Part shown: positions 33,995 to 43,172 of the stretch, one piece after another
How the letters are laid out: each line of letters opens with the position of its first letter
How positions within the stretch are numbered: the stretch's first letter is position 1
DNA from: SAR116 cluster bacterium AG-337-N21
GTDB taxonomy: Bacteria; Pseudomonadota; Alphaproteobacteria; Puniceispirillales; Marisalimonadaceae
Reading direction: 5' to 3'
Assembly: GCA_003282145.1 (NCBI GenBank)
Contig: QBZZ01000007.1
Location: forward strand, 1-64,000
Length of the DNA stretch: 64,000 bases
Translations under genes and position numbers: made by a program
Notes under the pieces: model-generated
What the model saw: only the letters and a program-made list of their open reading frames with translations
Told to the model about the DNA's origin: nothing
Database searches by the model: none

Positions 33995-34924
33995 ATGAAT
34001 ATTATTGTTTTTCCAGGGCAAGGATCCCAAAAGATTGGAATGGGTAAAGAGTTGTCAGACAACTTTATTGAAGCTAAACAAGTTTTTGAAGAAGTAAATG
34101 ATGCTTTAAACTTCAAATTAACAAGAGTTATGTGGGATGGCACAGATAAAGAGATTGCCTTAACTTCTAACGCACAGCCTGCATTGATGGCGTGTAGTAT
34201 AGCTGCTCTAAGAGTTTTAAATAAAATTACTAATAAAAATTTATCTGATTTAGCATGTTATGTTTGTGGACATTCTCTTGGAGAGTATTCGGCTATGACT
34301 GCTGCAGAAGTTTTTTCTCTAAATCAATGTGCCACCCTATTAAGATTAAGAGGCGAAGCAATGCAAAAAGCGGTTCCAATTGGAAAAGGAGCCATGGCTG
34401 CATTAATTGGTTCAAATATTGAGATGGCCGTAAAAGTTATAGATAAGGTAAAGTGTTATGGAGTTTGTGATATTGCTAATGATAATTCTCAAGGTCAAGT
34501 CGTAATCAGTGGCGATATATTAGCAGTTGAAAATGCAATGAAAATTTCTAAAGATTTTGGAATTAAAAAAGCTATTCTTCTTCCCGTAAGTGCTCCATTT
34601 CATTGTAAATTGATGAAGCCTGCTCAAATAATTATGGAAGAAGCTCTTAATAAATTAAATTTTAAAACACCTCTTATACCAATTATATCAAATGTAGATG
34701 TTTTACCTGAAAATAATCCAGAAAAACTAAGAAAAAATTTAATTGATCAAGTTACTGGAACTGTAAGGTGGCGAGAGACTATGGAATTTGCAGAAAAGAA
34801 AGGTATTAAAAAAATCATAGAATTAGGTAGTGGAAAAGTTCTGACAGGTATTGCAAAAAGAATGATTAAGGACATTATAACTATTAATATTGAAAACACA
34901 GAAGATTTCAAAAATTTTACTTAA
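33995..34924 (+). CDS. fabD: malonyl CoA-acyl carrier protein transacylase
   Basis: A 309-residue enzyme that loads malonyl groups onto ACP for fatty-acid synthesis. FPGQGSQ is at 6-12, the nucleophile Ser94 is in GHSLGEYSA, and the catalytic His lies in SAPFHCKLM. The gene starts the fabD-fabG-acpP-fabF string and is divergent from the rpsF operon. Length is normal. Confidence 0.95.
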   Translation: MNIIVFPGQGSQKIGMGKELSDNFIEAKQVFEEVNDALNFKLTRVMWDGTDKEIALTSNAQPALMACSIAALRVLNKITNKNLSDLACYVCGHSLGEYSAMTAAEVFSLNQCATLLRLRGEAMQKAVPIGKGAMAALIGSNIEMAVKVIDKVKCYGVCDIANDNSQGQVVISGDILAVENAMKISKDFGIKKAILLPVSAPFHCKLMKPAQIIMEEALNKLNFKTPLIPIISNVDVLPENNPEKLRKNLIDQVTGTVRWRETMEFAEKKGIKKIIELGSGKVLTGIAKRMIKDIITINIENTEDFKNFT

Positions 34925-34942
34925 ATTATAATGGAGAATTGA

Positions 34943-35680
34943 ATGTTTGAATTAACAGGTAAAGTTGCATTAATAACAGGTGCTACAGGTGGTATTGGAA
35001 TGTCGATAGCCAGAAAAATGAAATTGAGTGGAGCTAAACTTATTCTATCAGGAACAAAACAAAATGTTCTAAGTGATTTAGCATCAGAATTAGGTGATGA
35101 TATTAAAACAATTGTTACTGACCTAAATTGTAAAGATGCAATTTTAAATTTAGCACAACAAGCTGAAGATAGTTTTGGGCAGATTGATATATTAATAAAT
35201 AATGCTGGCATAACAGCGGATAATCTTTTTTTAAGAATGAAAGATGAGGAATGGGATAAGGTTATAAACATTAATTTATCTGCACCAATGAGATTGACAA
35301 GGCAAGTTATTAAAGGAATGTTGAAAAGAAGATCTGGAAGAGTAATATTTATAAGTTCAATTGTTGGTTATACTGGAAATGCAGGCCAAAGTAATTACGC
35401 TGCTTCAAAATCTGCTTTAGCAGGTTTTTCTAAATCAATAGCTCTAGAAGTTGCAAGCCGAGGTATTACTTGTAACCTGATTGCACCAGGATTTATTTCC
35501 ACTCCAATGACTGATAAACTTTCTGTTGATCAGAAAAAAAATATAATTATAAATATTCCTGCTAATAGATTAGGAAATGTTGACGATATTTCAAATGGTT
35601 GTGTTTACTTAGCTAGTGATGAAGCAGGTTTTGTAACTGGTACTACATTACATATTAACGGTGGAATGAATATGATTTAG
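34943..35680 (+). CDS. fabG: 3-oxoacyl-ACP reductase
   Basis: A 245-residue SDR enzyme. The cofactor loop is TGATGGIGMS (12-21), NNAGITADN is the conserved central element, and the active site is Ser in ISSIVGYTGN plus YAASK. GMNMI-type C-terminus (LHINGGMNMI) is typical of FabG. It reduces 3-oxoacyl-ACP with NADPH. It follows fabD by 18 bases and precedes acpP. Confidence 0.94.
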   Translation: MFELTGKVALITGATGGIGMSIARKMKLSGAKLILSGTKQNVLSDLASELGDDIKTIVTDLNCKDAILNLAQQAEDSFGQIDILINNAGITADNLFLRMKDEEWDKVININLSAPMRLTRQVIKGMLKRRSGRVIFISSIVGYTGNAGQSNYAASKSALAGFSKSIALEVASRGITCNLIAPGFISTPMTDKLSVDQKKNIIINIPANRLGNVDDISNGCVYLASDEAGFVTGTTLHINGGMNMI

Positions 35681-35783
35681 TATTTTTTATACTAACATGA
35701 TAATATGCTTGGCATGAATAAATATTTATGTTACTCGAAAATCATAATTTTTAAGAATTTATATTAAACTAAAGGGGAATTTA

Positions 35784-36017
35784 ATGAGCGACATAGCTGG
35801 CAGAGTTACAAAAATTGTAGTTGAGCATCTTGGAGTTGAAGAATCTAAGGTAGTAGATAGTGCGAGTTTCATAGATGATTTAGGTGCAGATAGCTTAGAT
35901 ACTGTTGAACTAGTTATGGCTTTTGAAGAAGAGTTTGAGTGCGAGATACCTGATGACGCAGCTGAAAAGATTCAAACTGTAAAAGATGCAATAGACTTTA
36001 TTTCCTCTAATAGTTAA
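35784..36017 (+). CDS. acpP: acyl carrier protein
   Basis: A 77-residue acidic protein. Ser37 in [13 protein letters not shown] is the phosphopantetheine site. It carries growing acyl chains for FabD, FabG and FabF, its neighbours, and for lipid A synthesis. AGGGGAA provides a strong ribosome-binding site. The 103-base gap before it holds no obvious ORF and may contain its own promoter, as ACP is highly expressed. Confidence 0.97.
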   Translation: MSDIAGRVTKIVVEHLGVEESKVVDSASFIDDLGADSLDTVELVMAFEEEFECEIPDDAAEKIQTVKDAIDFISSNS

Positions 36018-36060
36018 TATAAATAAAGTTTCTTACTCGATTAAATATTAGGAGTTTTTG

Positions 36061-37329
36061 ATGCGTCGAGTTGTTGTTACTGGATTAGGCCTGCTAACAC
36101 CTTTAGGAGTTGGTATTGAGCTTAACTGGAATAGACTTATTTCAGGCATTGTTGGCATCAATAAAATAAATGATTTTGACGTTTTAGATCTACCTTGTAA
36201 AATAGCCGGACAAATTCCATCGAAGATTGAAGATAAGGAAGGTGGTTTAGATCTAGATAATTGGATAGAACCAAGAGAATATAAGCGTATTGACAGGTTT
36301 ATAGCGTATGGAATAATTTCTGCTATACAAGCTGTGGAAGATTCTGGTTGGAAACCTAGAAATGAAAATGAAAAAAATAGAACAGGAGTAATTCTAGGTT
36401 CCGGTATAGGTGGTCTTGAGACAATAGCTAAAACTACTGAATTACTAAATTTAAAAGGGCCTAGAAAAGTTAGCCCATTTTTTATACCTTCTGCGCTGAT
36501 TAATTTACTTTCAGGTCAAGTAAGTATTAGGTATGGTTTCAAAGGACCAAACCATTCGGTTGTAACAGCATGTTCAACTGGTGCACATGCTATCGGAGAT
36601 GCTTCAAGAATAATTAAATATGGTGATGCTGATGTAATGGTTGCAGGAGGAGCAGAAGCGGCTTGTTGTCGTATTGGTATGGCAGGATTTGCTGCGGCAC
36701 GAGCTTTAAGTACTAAATTTAACAATGACCCTATATCCAGTTCAAGACCATGGGATCGAGATAGAGACGGTTTCGTTATGGGAGAAGGATCTGGTGTTGT
36801 AGTTTTAGAAGAAAGAGAACACGCTATTGCTAGAGGAGCTAAAATATATGCTGAAATAAAAGGCTATGGCATGACAGGAGATGCTCATCATATTACTGCT
36901 CCAGCTGATAATGGTGATGGGGGATTTAGAGCAATGAAATTGGCTTTAAATGATGCCAAAATTAATAGTTCAGAACTTGATTATATTAATGCTCACGGCA
37001 CTTCCACTCCACTTGGAGATGTGATTGAATTAAAAGCAATAGGAAGATTACTTAATCAAAAAATAGAAAATATAAGTATTAGCTCAACTAAATCTGCAAC
37101 TGGACATCTTTTAGGTGCAGCAGGCGCGATTGAGGCTATATTTTCAATTTTGTCAATTATAAATCAAACTGTACCACCCACTAATAATTTGATATCGCCT
37201 GATAAAGAGGCAACAGGGTTCGACTTGGTTCCAATCCATTCCAAAAAAAGAAATGTAAAAAACGTTCTATCTAATTCATTTGGCTTTGGTGGAACCAATG
37301 CCAGCCTATTAATTAGTTGCTCAGATTGA
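36061..37329 (+). CDS. fabF: 3-oxoacyl-ACP synthase II
   Basis: A 422-residue condensing enzyme. MRRVVVTGLGLLTPLG opens it, the catalytic Cys is in TACSTGAHAIGDA, and the His residues are in NAHGTSTPLGD and SATGHLLGAAGA. The closing NSFGFGGTNASLL is characteristic. The ATG at 36061 is preferred over the TTG at 36058 because AGGAG lies at good distance. It elongates acyl-ACP in fatty-acid synthesis. Its stop overlaps the likely start of mltG. Confidence 0.96.
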   Translation: MRRVVVTGLGLLTPLGVGIELNWNRLISGIVGINKINDFDVLDLPCKIAGQIPSKIEDKEGGLDLDNWIEPREYKRIDRFIAYGIISAIQAVEDSGWKPRNENEKNRTGVILGSGIGGLETIAKTTELLNLKGPRKVSPFFIPSALINLLSGQVSIRYGFKGPNHSVVTACSTGAHAIGDASRIIKYGDADVMVAGGAEAACCRIGMAGFAAARALSTKFNNDPISSSRPWDRDRDGFVMGEGSGVVVLEEREHAIARGAKIYAEIKGYGMTGDAHHITAPADNGDGGFRAMKLALNDAKINSSELDYINAHGTSTPLGDVIELKAIGRLLNQKIENISISSTKSATGHLLGAAGAIEAIFSILSIINQTVPPTNNLISPDKEATGFDLVPIHSKKRNVKNVLSNSFGFGGTNASLLISCSD

Positions 37330-38282
37330 TATTGAGAAATAAGCTTCTTCTTTTAATAATATTTAAAGTTTTTTTGATATGTATTAGTTATTTCTACTTA
37401 GAAAAAGTAAAAACACAAAAAATAGTTTTCCAAGATACCTATTATTTACTTAAAAAAAACACAAACCAGGATAAAATTTTAAAACAGCTTAAGCTAAAAA
37501 AAATTAACATAGATTATTTTAAATGGAGAATTATATCGTTAATTCGAGATGATCAATTTGTACCTAAAGCTGGCGAATATTTAATTAAAAAAAATTCTAC
37601 AATTCAAGACATACAAAATATTTTTCAAAATGAAAAAACAATTGTAAGAAATTTTAAACTCATTGAGGGAACAACGTCAGACAATTTAAAGAAAAGTTTA
37701 CTTGAAAATCCATATTTGTCGGGAAAAATAAAATCTTTAAAAGAAGGTATATATAAACCAGATACATATTATTTCAAATATGGGCATTCTAGAAATAAAT
37801 TATTAGAACGTATGAAGTTGGCTCAAGACAAAATATTAGATAATATTTGGAAATACAAACCTAAAAATTTTATCTTAAAAAATAAAGAAGAATTCCTAAT
37901 TTTAGCATCAATTATACAAAGTGAGGCTAGTAACTTAAATGATAGTAGACTTGTTGCAAGTGTATTTATTAATAGGCTTGAAAAAAATATGAAGCTTCAA
38001 TCTGATGTAACTTTGGCGTATGGCTTTAACATAAACGGTCAAAAAATCACAAAAAAAATGTTGCAATCAGATAATCCTTTTAACACATATTATCATAAAG
38101 GTTTACCCCCAACTCCTATATCATATCCAGGCGAGAACGCATTGAACTCTCTAAAGTTTGTTAAAAAAACAGATTTTTTTTATTTCGTAAGTAATGGTAG
38201 GGGAGGGCATAGATTTTCAAAAACATATAGTTTACATAAGAAAAATATTAAGCTATGGAAAAACACTATTATTAAGGATTAA
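37326..38282 (+). CDS. mltG: endolytic transglycosylase MltG
   Basis: A protein of about 318 residues with an N-terminal membrane anchor (LLLLIIFKVFLICISYFYL), a LysM-like region and the YceG catalytic part. ILASIIQSEASN carries the catalytic Glu, and KLQSDVTLAYG and NPFNTYYHKGLPPTPISYPG are family marks. It cuts nascent glycan strands to end their growth. There is no ATG near the start; the TTG at 37326 overlaps the fabF stop (TTGA) and is the most economical choice, with TTGs at 37317 and 37332 as alternatives. Confidence 0.88.
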   Translation: MILRNKLLLLIIFKVFLICISYFYLEKVKTQKIVFQDTYYLLKKNTNQDKILKQLKLKKINIDYFKWRIISLIRDDQFVPKAGEYLIKKNSTIQDIQNIFQNEKTIVRNFKLIEGTTSDNLKKSLLENPYLSGKIKSLKEGIYKPDTYYFKYGHSRNKLLERMKLAQDKILDNIWKYKPKNFILKNKEEFLILASIIQSEASNLNDSRLVASVFINRLEKNMKLQSDVTLAYGFNINGQKITKKMLQSDNPFNTYYHKGLPPTPISYPGENALNSLKFVKKTDFFYFVSNGRGGHRFSKTYSLHKKNIKLWKNTIIKD

Positions 38283-38284
38283 TA

Positions 38285-38908
38285 ATGAGTAATAATATCC
38301 GAAGAGGTTTTGTATTAGTAATTTCTTCGCCCTCAGGTGCAGGTAAAACAACTATTTGTAAAAAAATTATTGAAGAGGTTGATAGTATTGATCTTTCCGT
38401 TTCAGTAACCACTCGTCAAAAAAGAAAAGATGAAATCAATGGTAAAGATTATTTTTTTAGAAGTGACAAAGAATTTAGAATATTGGAAAAAAATAAAGAA
38501 TTTTTGGAACATGCCAATGTTTTTGGTTTTTCTTATGGAACCCTAAAAAAAGAGGTTTTTTCAAAAATTGAAAAAGGAATTGATATTATTGTAGATATAG
38601 ATTGGCAGGGTACAAGACAGATACAAAAACATATACCTAACGATATTGTCAAAGTATTTATCTTACCACCATCAATTAAGGAGCTTGAAAATAGACTTGG
38701 TAAAAGGGCAAGTGAAGATAAGAAAAATTTTTTAAAAAGAATGTCTGAGGCTAGAAAAGAAATAAGTCATTATATTGAATATGATTTTGTTATTATAAAT
38801 AATGAAATAGAAAAGGCCACTAGTCAGATTAAATCAATTCTGTTTTCTGAAAGATTACGAAGATATAGACAATTAAATTTGAATAAATTCATTGATAATC
38901 TTAAATGA
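38285..38908 (+). CDS. gmk: guanylate kinase
   Basis: A 207-residue kinase that phosphorylates GMP. P-loop SSPSGAGKTTI (about 14-24), then SVSVTTRQKRKDEINGKDYF and ILEKNKEFLEHANVFGFSYG of the GMP-binding domain, and IIVDIDWQGTRQI. It is 2 bases after mltG. In many relatives yicC lies between these two genes; here it is absent. Confidence 0.95.
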   Translation: MSNNIRRGFVLVISSPSGAGKTTICKKIIEEVDSIDLSVSVTTRQKRKDEINGKDYFFRSDKEFRILEKNKEFLEHANVFGFSYGTLKKEVFSKIEKGIDIIVDIDWQGTRQIQKHIPNDIVKVFILPPSIKELENRLGKRASEDKKNFLKRMSEARKEISHYIEYDFVIINNEIEKATSQIKSILFSERLRRYRQLNLNKFIDNLK

Positions 38909-38918
38909 ATTTTTTGGG

Positions 38919-39746
38919 TTATTTTTCATATGATTTTTTAGCTATTTTACAAAAATCAACAATAGATAAGTTTTCGGGCCTTAGATTTGGTGAAATATTT
39001 AGTTCCTTTAAAATTATTGGCCCATTGACTTTCTTTAAACTAGTTTTAATCATTTTACGTCTTTGACTAAAGGCTATTTGTGTGATTTTTTCAATAGATT
39101 CGAAAGATACGTCATATAATGGTTTATGTAATGGTTTTAATTGTATGACACTTGATATAATTTTTGGTTTAGGGATAAAAGCTTCGCTAGGGATGTCAAA
39201 CAATTTTTTACTTTTTGTTAACCAATTTGTTAAAATTGACAATCTACCATAATTTTTAGATCCCGGTTTAGCTATAATTCTATCTGCAACTTCTTTTTGA
39301 AACATTAAAGTAAGCAAATCAAAATGTTGAATATGTTTCAACCAAGACGTCAGCATTTTTGTTCCAGTATTGTAAGGTAGATTTGCTATGACCTGTCTTG
39401 GTGCATCACCTAACTCCCATATAGGATAATGAAGAGCATCATCAGTAATTATGATAAGGTTATCTCTATATATTTTCTTAATATCAGTTAACATTTTTTC
39501 TGATTGTTTATCTTTATCAATGGTATAAAGAACAGTTGGTTTTTTCTTTAAAATTGATCTGGTTAAACCTCCTGGACCTGGGCCAATTTCAATAACAGTA
39601 GGACAAATTGGTACAGAATGTTTCACAATCTTGTCGGTTAGATTTAAATCAAACAAAAAATTTTGGCCTAGAGATTTATTAATTTTTACATTATTTTTTT
39701 TTAAAGTCTCCTTTATAGTAGGTAATTGTAAATCAATATTATCCAT
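38919..39746 (-). CDS. rsmA: 16S rRNA dimethyladenosine transferase
   Basis: A 275-residue SAM enzyme (KsgA) that dimethylates two adjacent adenosines near the 3' end of 16S rRNA. SLGQNFLFDLNLTDKIV, EIGPGPGGLTRSIL (motif I) and NLPYNTGTKML (motif IV) are present, as is SEAFIPKPKIISSVIQL. Normal length. It overlaps pdxA by 8 bases, the usual pdxA-rsmA order. Confidence 0.95.
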   Translation of the reverse strand: MDNIDLQLPTIKETLKKNNVKINKSLGQNFLFDLNLTDKIVKHSVPICPTVIEIGPGPGGLTRSILKKKPTVLYTIDKDKQSEKMLTDIKKIYRDNLIIITDDALHYPIWELGDAPRQVIANLPYNTGTKMLTSWLKHIQHFDLLTLMFQKEVADRIIAKPGSKNYGRLSILTNWLTKSKKLFDIPSEAFIPKPKIISSVIQLKPLHKPLYDVSFESIEKITQIAFSQRRKMIKTSLKKVNGPIILKELNISPNLRPENLSIVDFCKIAKKSYEK

Positions 39747-40743
39747 TATTTTTATTTACACTCATTTCATAAGCAAGATTTATTGCTGCTATTAAACTAT
39801 CAGGATTAGCAATATTCTTACCTGCAATATCAAATCCAGTACCATGATCAGGTGAGGTTCGAATAAAATCTAAGCCCAGAGTGACATTCACACCATTAAA
39901 AAAATCTAATGTTTTGATAGGTATAAGAGCCTGATCATGGTACATACAAATGGCAACATCATAAATTCTTCTTTTTTCAGATGAGAAAGCAGTATCTGCT
40001 GAAATAGGTCCTTCTAAAAAACAATTTTGCTTTTTTTTGACTTCATTAATTGCTGGGATAATTATTTTTTTCTCTTCATCTCCTATATCACCATTTTCAC
40101 CTGCATGAGGATTTAAACCCGTAATAATTATTCTAGGTTTAGATATATTAAATAAAGAAACCAAGCTTTCTTTTGCAATATTTATTGTAAGCTCAAGAAG
40201 TTTTTTAGTAATAAGTTTTGGAACATTTTTTAGAGGAACGTGAACTGTTAATGGGATTGTTTTTAGATCTTTGATGACTAACATCATCACTGGATGTTTT
40301 TTGTATTTTGATAGTGAAGCAAGAAAATCTGTATGTCCTTGAAAATTAAATCCTGACCTATGCATCATATTTTTACTTATAGGATTTGTAACAATAGCAG
40401 AAGCAACACTATTCATTTCAGTTTTAACACATGTTATAATTGATTCTTTTATAAAAGAAGCATATTGTATATCCCGATTTCCAAATATATTATTATCTGG
40501 TAATTTTATAGAGAGAATGTTTAAAAAATTTTCTTTAAAGTCAGAGAAGTTGACTTTATCTTTTAATTCATTTAATTGAATTTTACTTCCAATACTATTT
40601 TTACAATCCTCAATTATTTTTGAATTACTTACAACAACGGGTTTTATGTTTTTATTCATTTTAGAGTGTTGAATTGCTTTAATAGTAATTTCAGTTGAAA
40701 TACTGTCAGGATCACCTGCGGAGATAAGGATTACTTTTTTCAT
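39739..40743 (-). CDS. pdxA: 4-hydroxythreonine-4-phosphate dehydrogenase
   Basis: A 334-residue enzyme of pyridoxal phosphate synthesis. SAGDPDSISTEITIKA opens it, metal-binding His residues lie in GHTDFLA, GLNPHAGENGDIGDEE and CMYHDQALIPIK, and the ending LDFIRTSPDHGTGFDIAGK is diagnostic. It oxidises 4-phosphohydroxy-L-threonine. It is co-transcribed with surA upstream and rsmA downstream. An isolated oddity is TEITIKA where most PdxA proteins read PEI. Confidence 0.94.
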   Translation of the reverse strand: MKKVILISAGDPDSISTEITIKAIQHSKMNKNIKPVVVSNSKIIEDCKNSIGSKIQLNELKDKVNFSDFKENFLNILSIKLPDNNIFGNRDIQYASFIKESIITCVKTEMNSVASAIVTNPISKNMMHRSGFNFQGHTDFLASLSKYKKHPVMMLVIKDLKTIPLTVHVPLKNVPKLITKKLLELTINIAKESLVSLFNISKPRIIITGLNPHAGENGDIGDEEKKIIIPAINEVKKKQNCFLEGPISADTAFSSEKRRIYDVAICMYHDQALIPIKTLDFFNGVNVTLGLDFIRTSPDHGTGFDIAGKNIANPDSLIAAINLAYEMSVNKNNG

Positions 40744-40761
40744 ATGGTTTATTTAAACTAT

Positions 40762-42003
40762 TTATTTATTCAATTTTTTTTTGTGAGATATTATTGCTTC
40801 CTTATGTAAACGTTTCAAATACCTTTCACTTATGATTAAATAATGTTTTTGCATCATTTTATTTTTCAACTCTAAAATCGACTTTTTTTCTTTTCGTGGT
40901 TTTTTAGCATCGCATTTAATAAAGGTATATCCAAAATTACCAAAAAATATTGGTTGTGATATTCTATATAATTCAATATTTTTAATAACCTTTTGTATCT
41001 TAGTGCTTATGTCTGCTATTCTTGATTTAATAATATTTACACTATAATTTGTATTTTGCTTTTTAAATTTATTTAAATTTTTACAGCTCCTTTTATTTGC
41101 TAACAAATCTTTAAGCGCATATTTTATTTTGTTATAAGCGACATCTTTTTTTTGAAAGTTTATAGGAAATTTTATTTGACCTAGTATAACACTTGTTTCA
41201 TTTTCACTAAATTTTCCGTCTAATCTCTTAGCAAGTACCTTAATAATTTTAATTTTATCTTTAGTTGGAAAACTAATAATATCGCCTTCATTTAAATTAA
41301 TTTTTTTTAATCTTATATAGTTTGGTAAATTTTGATAATTTTTCCATCCGACTTTTCCGTTAAATTTTGCTGAACTACTTATAGATACTTGCTTTGCTAA
41401 ATCTAAAAAGTTAACACCACTTTTCAAAGCTGATTTAATTTGATTTAATAAATTTTGATTATTATTTCTACTTATTACAATTTCTGCTAAATCATAAAGA
41501 TCTTCAGTTTTTCTATTTTTTCGATCTTCAATTTCATTTTCAACTATATTGTCTAGTTTCAATAATTGATCCTTAAATTTATTTTTTAAAACAATACCCC
41601 ACACTAATTGAGATTCGTATTTTTCTAATAATTTAGCTTTTGGTATGGACAAATAATTAATAAATTTAATTAACTTATCTTTAGAATTGTCGAATTCATT
41701 TAAAAGTATTTGATTGGCTTTAGGGGTAACCATTTCAATAATATTGTTATTTATTTTAAGACCAGCAGATAAAATAATTTTATCGTTAATTAGAGAATCC
41801 AATGATTGATTATAATAGTTTTGTAATGTTTTAAAATCAGTATTTTTTTTAATTGAAAATGAAATTAGTTTTGCACGATTAACAATATCATTTTTTGTAA
41901 TTGGTATTTTATTAACAGTAGTTACCACAAAATTTTCGCTGCTAAATGCATTGTTAAGAAAAATATTATAAAAAATAATATTTATGATTATTAATAATTT
42001 CAA
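40762..42003 (-). CDS. surA: SurA-like periplasmic peptidyl-prolyl isomerase
   Basis: A 413-residue protein with a signal peptide (MKLLIIINIIFYNIFLNNAF). A SurA N-terminal domain follows, beginning FVVTTVNKIPITKNDIVNRA, and one PpiC/parvulin domain at about 165-255 (DLAEIVISRNN; SISSSAKFNGKVGWKNYQNL). The second parvulin domain of E. coli SurA is not evident. It chaperones outer-membrane proteins through the periplasm. Position between lptG and pdxA supports the call; sequence is divergent and Lys/Asn-rich. Confidence 0.8.
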   Translation of the reverse strand: MKLLIIINIIFYNIFLNNAFSSENFVVTTVNKIPITKNDIVNRAKLISFSIKKNTDFKTLQNYYNQSLDSLINDKIILSAGLKINNNIIEMVTPKANQILLNEFDNSKDKLIKFINYLSIPKAKLLEKYESQLVWGIVLKNKFKDQLLKLDNIVENEIEDRKNRKTEDLYDLAEIVISRNNNQNLLNQIKSALKSGVNFLDLAKQVSISSSAKFNGKVGWKNYQNLPNYIRLKKINLNEGDIISFPTKDKIKIIKVLAKRLDGKFSENETSVILGQIKFPINFQKKDVAYNKIKYALKDLLANKRSCKNLNKFKKQNTNYSVNIIKSRIADISTKIQKVIKNIELYRISQPIFFGNFGYTFIKCDAKKPRKEKKSILELKNKMMQKHYLIISERYLKRLHKEAIISHKKKLNK

Positions 42004-42015
42004 TTTTAATCCTTT

Positions 42016-43158
42016 TTATCTATTCTTCATTTTGGCTTCATCAATATCACTGGTCAAATAACAGCCTGCGAACAAACCAATTAATGTTGGTCCAAATCCT
42101 GACAGTAACGGTGGTAGTTTTTCAGAGGAACCTAGGGCAAAAATGAAATCTCCAATAAAATATAAACTAAACCCAACAACTAACGAAAGTGAAACAATGC
42201 CAACCTCAATTTTTCTTTCACTACTCCTTAACATTAAGGATGCTGAAAGTAAAATCATTGACAAAATTAAAAATGGCTGGCAAATCAATTTAAAAAAGTG
42301 TAACAAATGTTTAGATGTATTCAACCCATACTGTTTCATTTGTTTTAGGTAACCTGGAAAATCAAATATAAATATTTTTTCAGGTTTTATAGTTGCAACA
42401 TTCAAATTTTTTGTATTAGAATTTATATATATTGATAGTTTGTTAAATATTTCTAATTTTGCATTGTTCTTTGTTAAACGACCTTCAAACAAATCTAGCT
42501 TTTGTTCAGAAAATACTGCTTTATTGGCATAGATTTTTTTTTCAAAATTTTTATTATAATCATAAACAAATATATTTACATCTAATAAAGTGTTTAGGTT
42601 TTTGTTTATTTTACTAGCATTAATTATCAAATATGATCCCTTTGACATTTGTTTAATCCAAAAACCTTTTGTATCAAAAGATAATGATTTCAAATTTTTT
42701 GTACCAAAGAAAATAGTTTGTAAATTATCATATTTTTTATTTAAGAGAATTGCAAAAGGATTTAATATTATAATAGAAGCTAGGCCTATTAAAAAAAAAG
42801 AGACTAATATTGGAGAAAGTATTTTCCAAAGAGAAATCCCAGATGTTTTACAAACAATGTAATAGTTTTTTTTTCGCCATTGATTAAAACAAGCTATTGA
42901 TCCTATCAAAGCAGCAAATGGTAAGATTTTTTGAATATTTCCACTTATTTTTAATAAAGACATATTTATTATGTCGAAGACCTCAGCTTTAACAAGATGT
43001 CTCACAGCTGCCTTGTTTGAAGATCGTCTAAATAATTCTATAAAATCAATAAAAAATACTAATATTACAAGAGCAAACAAAGCAAATAAAAAATATTTTA
43101 ATATATCCTTAGTTAAATATTTATAAAGAATTATAGGTTGATTATTTGTTATAAACAT
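42016..43158 (-). CDS. lptG: LPS export permease LptG
   Basis: A 380-residue YjgP/YjgQ family protein with three N-terminal and three C-terminal transmembrane helices around a periplasmic beta domain. Features include YLTKDILKYFLFALFALVIL, IQKILPFAALIGSIACFNQW and SLSLVVGFSLYFIGDFIFAL, which is LptG-like. It forms the LPS extractor with LptF (upstream, 14 bases away) and LptB. The next gene downstream is surA, only 12 bases away, so lptD is missing at its usual site. Confidence 0.88.
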   Translation of the reverse strand: MFITNNQPIILYKYLTKDILKYFLFALFALVILVFFIDFIELFRRSSNKAAVRHLVKAEVFDIINMSLLKISGNIQKILPFAALIGSIACFNQWRKKNYYIVCKTSGISLWKILSPILVSFFLIGLASIIILNPFAILLNKKYDNLQTIFFGTKNLKSLSFDTKGFWIKQMSKGSYLIINASKINKNLNTLLDVNIFVYDYNKNFEKKIYANKAVFSEQKLDLFEGRLTKNNAKLEIFNKLSIYINSNTKNLNVATIKPEKIFIFDFPGYLKQMKQYGLNTSKHLLHFFKLICQPFLILSMILLSASLMLRSSERKIEVGIVSLSLVVGFSLYFIGDFIFALGSSEKLPPLLSGFGPTLIGLFAGCYLTSDIDEAKMKNR

Positions 43159-43172
43159 CGAATATAAACCAG

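Noticed and set aside
34921-35271. 116-codon antisense ORF over the start of fabG
   Set aside because: Opposite a conserved SDR fold, with no recognisable domain; a coding shadow.
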